Positions 5,558 to 6,599 of a stretch of DNA of 6,599 nt are shown here, in pieces. Source of the DNA: Betaproteobacteria bacterium (GTDB lineage Bacteria; Pseudomonadota; Gammaproteobacteria; Burkholderiales; Burkholderiaceae_C); contig VBCQ01000335.1 in the NCBI GenBank assembly GCA_005882155.1, positions 1-6,599 of the forward strand. The letters run 5' to 3'. Each line of letters begins with the position of its first letter. Within the stretch, counting starts at the first letter, position 1. Under the pieces are notes generated by a model. The model was given only the letters and a program-made list of their open reading frames with translations. It was not told the origin of the DNA and did not search any database. Both the position numbers and the translations under genes were made by a program.

Positions 5558-6599
5558 CGCGAGCTTGCACGATGCGCTGCGGGTGCTGCGTGCGCCGGCG
5601 ACGATTCGCGAGCGCTGCGGCGCGATCACCGCGGCCGTGAGCGACGGCCGCTCGGCGCACTTCACGCTCGATCGCACGCGCTTGCCCGCGCTCGCGCAGC
5701 GTGTCACGCGACTGACCCGCGAGCGCTTCCCCGAGCTCGCGATTCCGCTGCACAGCCGCTGGCGCCACTTCGAGGCCGGCGGCGTCGACCGCAAGGCCGA
5801 GCTCGACGCGAAGCTGCATCATTGCACCGCGACCGCCTTGGCGCGCGCGCGCATCGATCTCACGGTCGTCAGCGTGCTGCTCGACGCCGGCGCTGGCCCG
5901 ACGTGGCGCTACCTCGAGCACGAGAGCGGCCAGCGCTTCAGCCGCTCCGAGGGCCTCGCAGTCGCGAGCTTTCGCGCCTTCATCGCGGGCCGCTTCTCGT
6001 CCGACCCCGGCGACCCGTGTCGCGTCGATGCGACGGCACTGCTGCAGCTCGACGCGAGCGCGCTCGCCGGCGTGTTTCAGGTCACGCCGAGCAACCCGCT
6101 CGTCGGACTCGATGGCCGCGCTGCGCTGCTGCGCCGGCTCGGGCTCGCGCTGCGCGCGCAGCCGCAGTTCTTCACGTCGGCCGGCCAACCCGGCCATTTG
6201 TTCGACGTGCTGACGCATCACCCGCACGCGCCGCGGCTGCGCCACCACCGGCCCGCCGCATCGACGCAGCGCCATCAGCATGTCAGCGCCACGCGCATCC
6301 TCGAAGCGCTGCTCGACGCGTTCAGCGGCATCTGGCCGGTCGGCCACATGCTGCATGAGGTTCCGGTCGGTGACGTGTGGCCGCACCCGCAAGCCGGCGG
6401 CAGCGGCGACAGCGCCGGCCTGGTGCCGTTCCACAAGCTGTCGCAATGGCTCACCTATTCGCTGGTCGAGCCGTTCGAATGGAGCGGCGCCCGCGTGACC
6501 GGCCTCGACGAGCTGACCGGCCTGCCCGAGTACCGCAACGGCGGGCTGCTGATCGATGCCGGCGTCATCGTCCCGTGCGACGCCGGCTTCGCGTCGCGC
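5550..6599 (+). CDS. URC4/Urg3 family protein (DUF1688), 3' truncated by window end
   Basis: An open frame of 350 codons runs from TTG at 5550 to the last base with no stop. The next alternative start is GTG at 5583, but it has a poorer ribosome site and would drop the N-terminal SDASLHDALRVLR stretch. Family landmarks are AHFTLDRTRL at 36-45, PLHSRWRHFEAGG at 66-78, DLTVVSVLLDAGAGP near 100-115, SEGLAVASF near 130, NPLVGLDGRAALLRRLG near 185-202, PFHKLSQWLTYSLVEP near 290-306, and the near-C-terminal LTGLPEYRNGGLLIDAGV at 322-339. Full-length members are around 400 residues or slightly more, so roughly the last 50-80 residues are missing. Urc4 is required for uracil breakdown in yeast together with Urc1; I cannot read its chemistry from motifs. 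No signal peptide or membrane segment, so cytosolic. Translationally coupled to URC1 by the 8-nt overlap. Confidence 0.9.
   Translation, partial: MSDASLHDALRVLRAPATIRERCGAITAAVSDGRSAHFTLDRTRLPALAQRVTRLTRERFPELAIPLHSRWRHFEAGGVDRKAELDAKLHHCTATALARARIDLTVVSVLLDAGAGPTWRYLEHESGQRFSRSEGLAVASFRAFIAGRFSSDPGDPCRVDATALLQLDASALAGVFQVTPSNPLVGLDGRAALLRRLGLALRAQPQFFTSAGQPGHLFDVLTHHPHAPRLRHHRPAASTQRHQHVSATRILEALLDAFSGIWPVGHMLHEVPVGDVWPHPQAGGSGDSAGLVPFHKLSQWLTYSLVEPFEWSGARVTGLDELTGLPEYRNGGLLIDAGVIVPCDAGFASR

Noticed and set aside
4274..5794. 506-codon open frame antisense to URC1 and URC4
   Set aside because: It is the complementary-frame shadow of two strongly recognised genes in high-GC DNA. Its translation is Arg/Ala/Val/His-rich with no recognisable domain and it crosses the URC1/URC4 junction.
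5493..6446. 317-codon frame antisense to URC4
   Set aside because: The plus-strand frame carries clear DUF1688 landmarks along its whole length, while this frame is a compositional shadow.

Overview
The window is high-GC DNA (about two thirds G+C by eye) with strong third-position GC bias. Gene content and protein sequences fit a betaproteobacterium, probably of the order Burkholderiales; that placement is inference from protein flavour, not from a marker gene. No tRNA, rRNA, CRISPR array, insertion sequence or phage gene was seen. Coding density is very high, and the only gap above 100 bp is the divergent intergenic region at 3137-3268.

Layout. (1) 3-875, plus strand: the C-terminal 290 codons of an FAD-dependent amine-oxidase-like oxidoreductase, cut off by the window edge. 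(2) 881-2296, minus strand: an Xaa-Pro aminopeptidase (PepP, M24B) with all five metal ligands. It converges on gene 1 with only 5 bp between the stop codons. (3) 2360-3136, minus strand: an unrecognised membrane protein whose layout resembles bacterial PH-domain proteins; it lies 63 bp upstream of pepP and probably shares its transcript. (4) 3137-3268: a divergent control region holding two clear dyad symmetries. (5) 3269-4249, plus strand: an aldo/keto reductase of the Kv-beta-like type. (6) 4286-5557, plus strand: a 423-residue GTP-cyclohydrolase-II homologue of the URC1 type. (7) 5550-6599 and beyond, plus strand: the first 350 codons of a URC4 / DUF1688 protein, starting at TTG inside the end of URC1 and running off the window.

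Biology. Genes 6 and 7 are the two signature genes of the URC route of uracil catabolism, first described in the yeast Lachancea kluyveri and known from genome comparison in bacteria. It is an alternative to the reductive (dihydropyrimidine dehydrogenase) and Rut pathways. In that route uracil is thought to be converted to UMP by a uracil phosphoribosyltransferase, and Urc1 and Urc4 then open and degrade the pyrimidine ring, releasing nitrogen. A malonate-semialdehyde reductase finishes the yeast pathway. The aldo/keto reductase lies 36 bp upstream on the same strand and may belong to the same transcript; a role for it in the aldehyde-reduction step is only a hypothesis. The left part (oxidoreductase fragment, pepP, membrane protein) looks like ordinary chromosomal housekeeping or accessory content.
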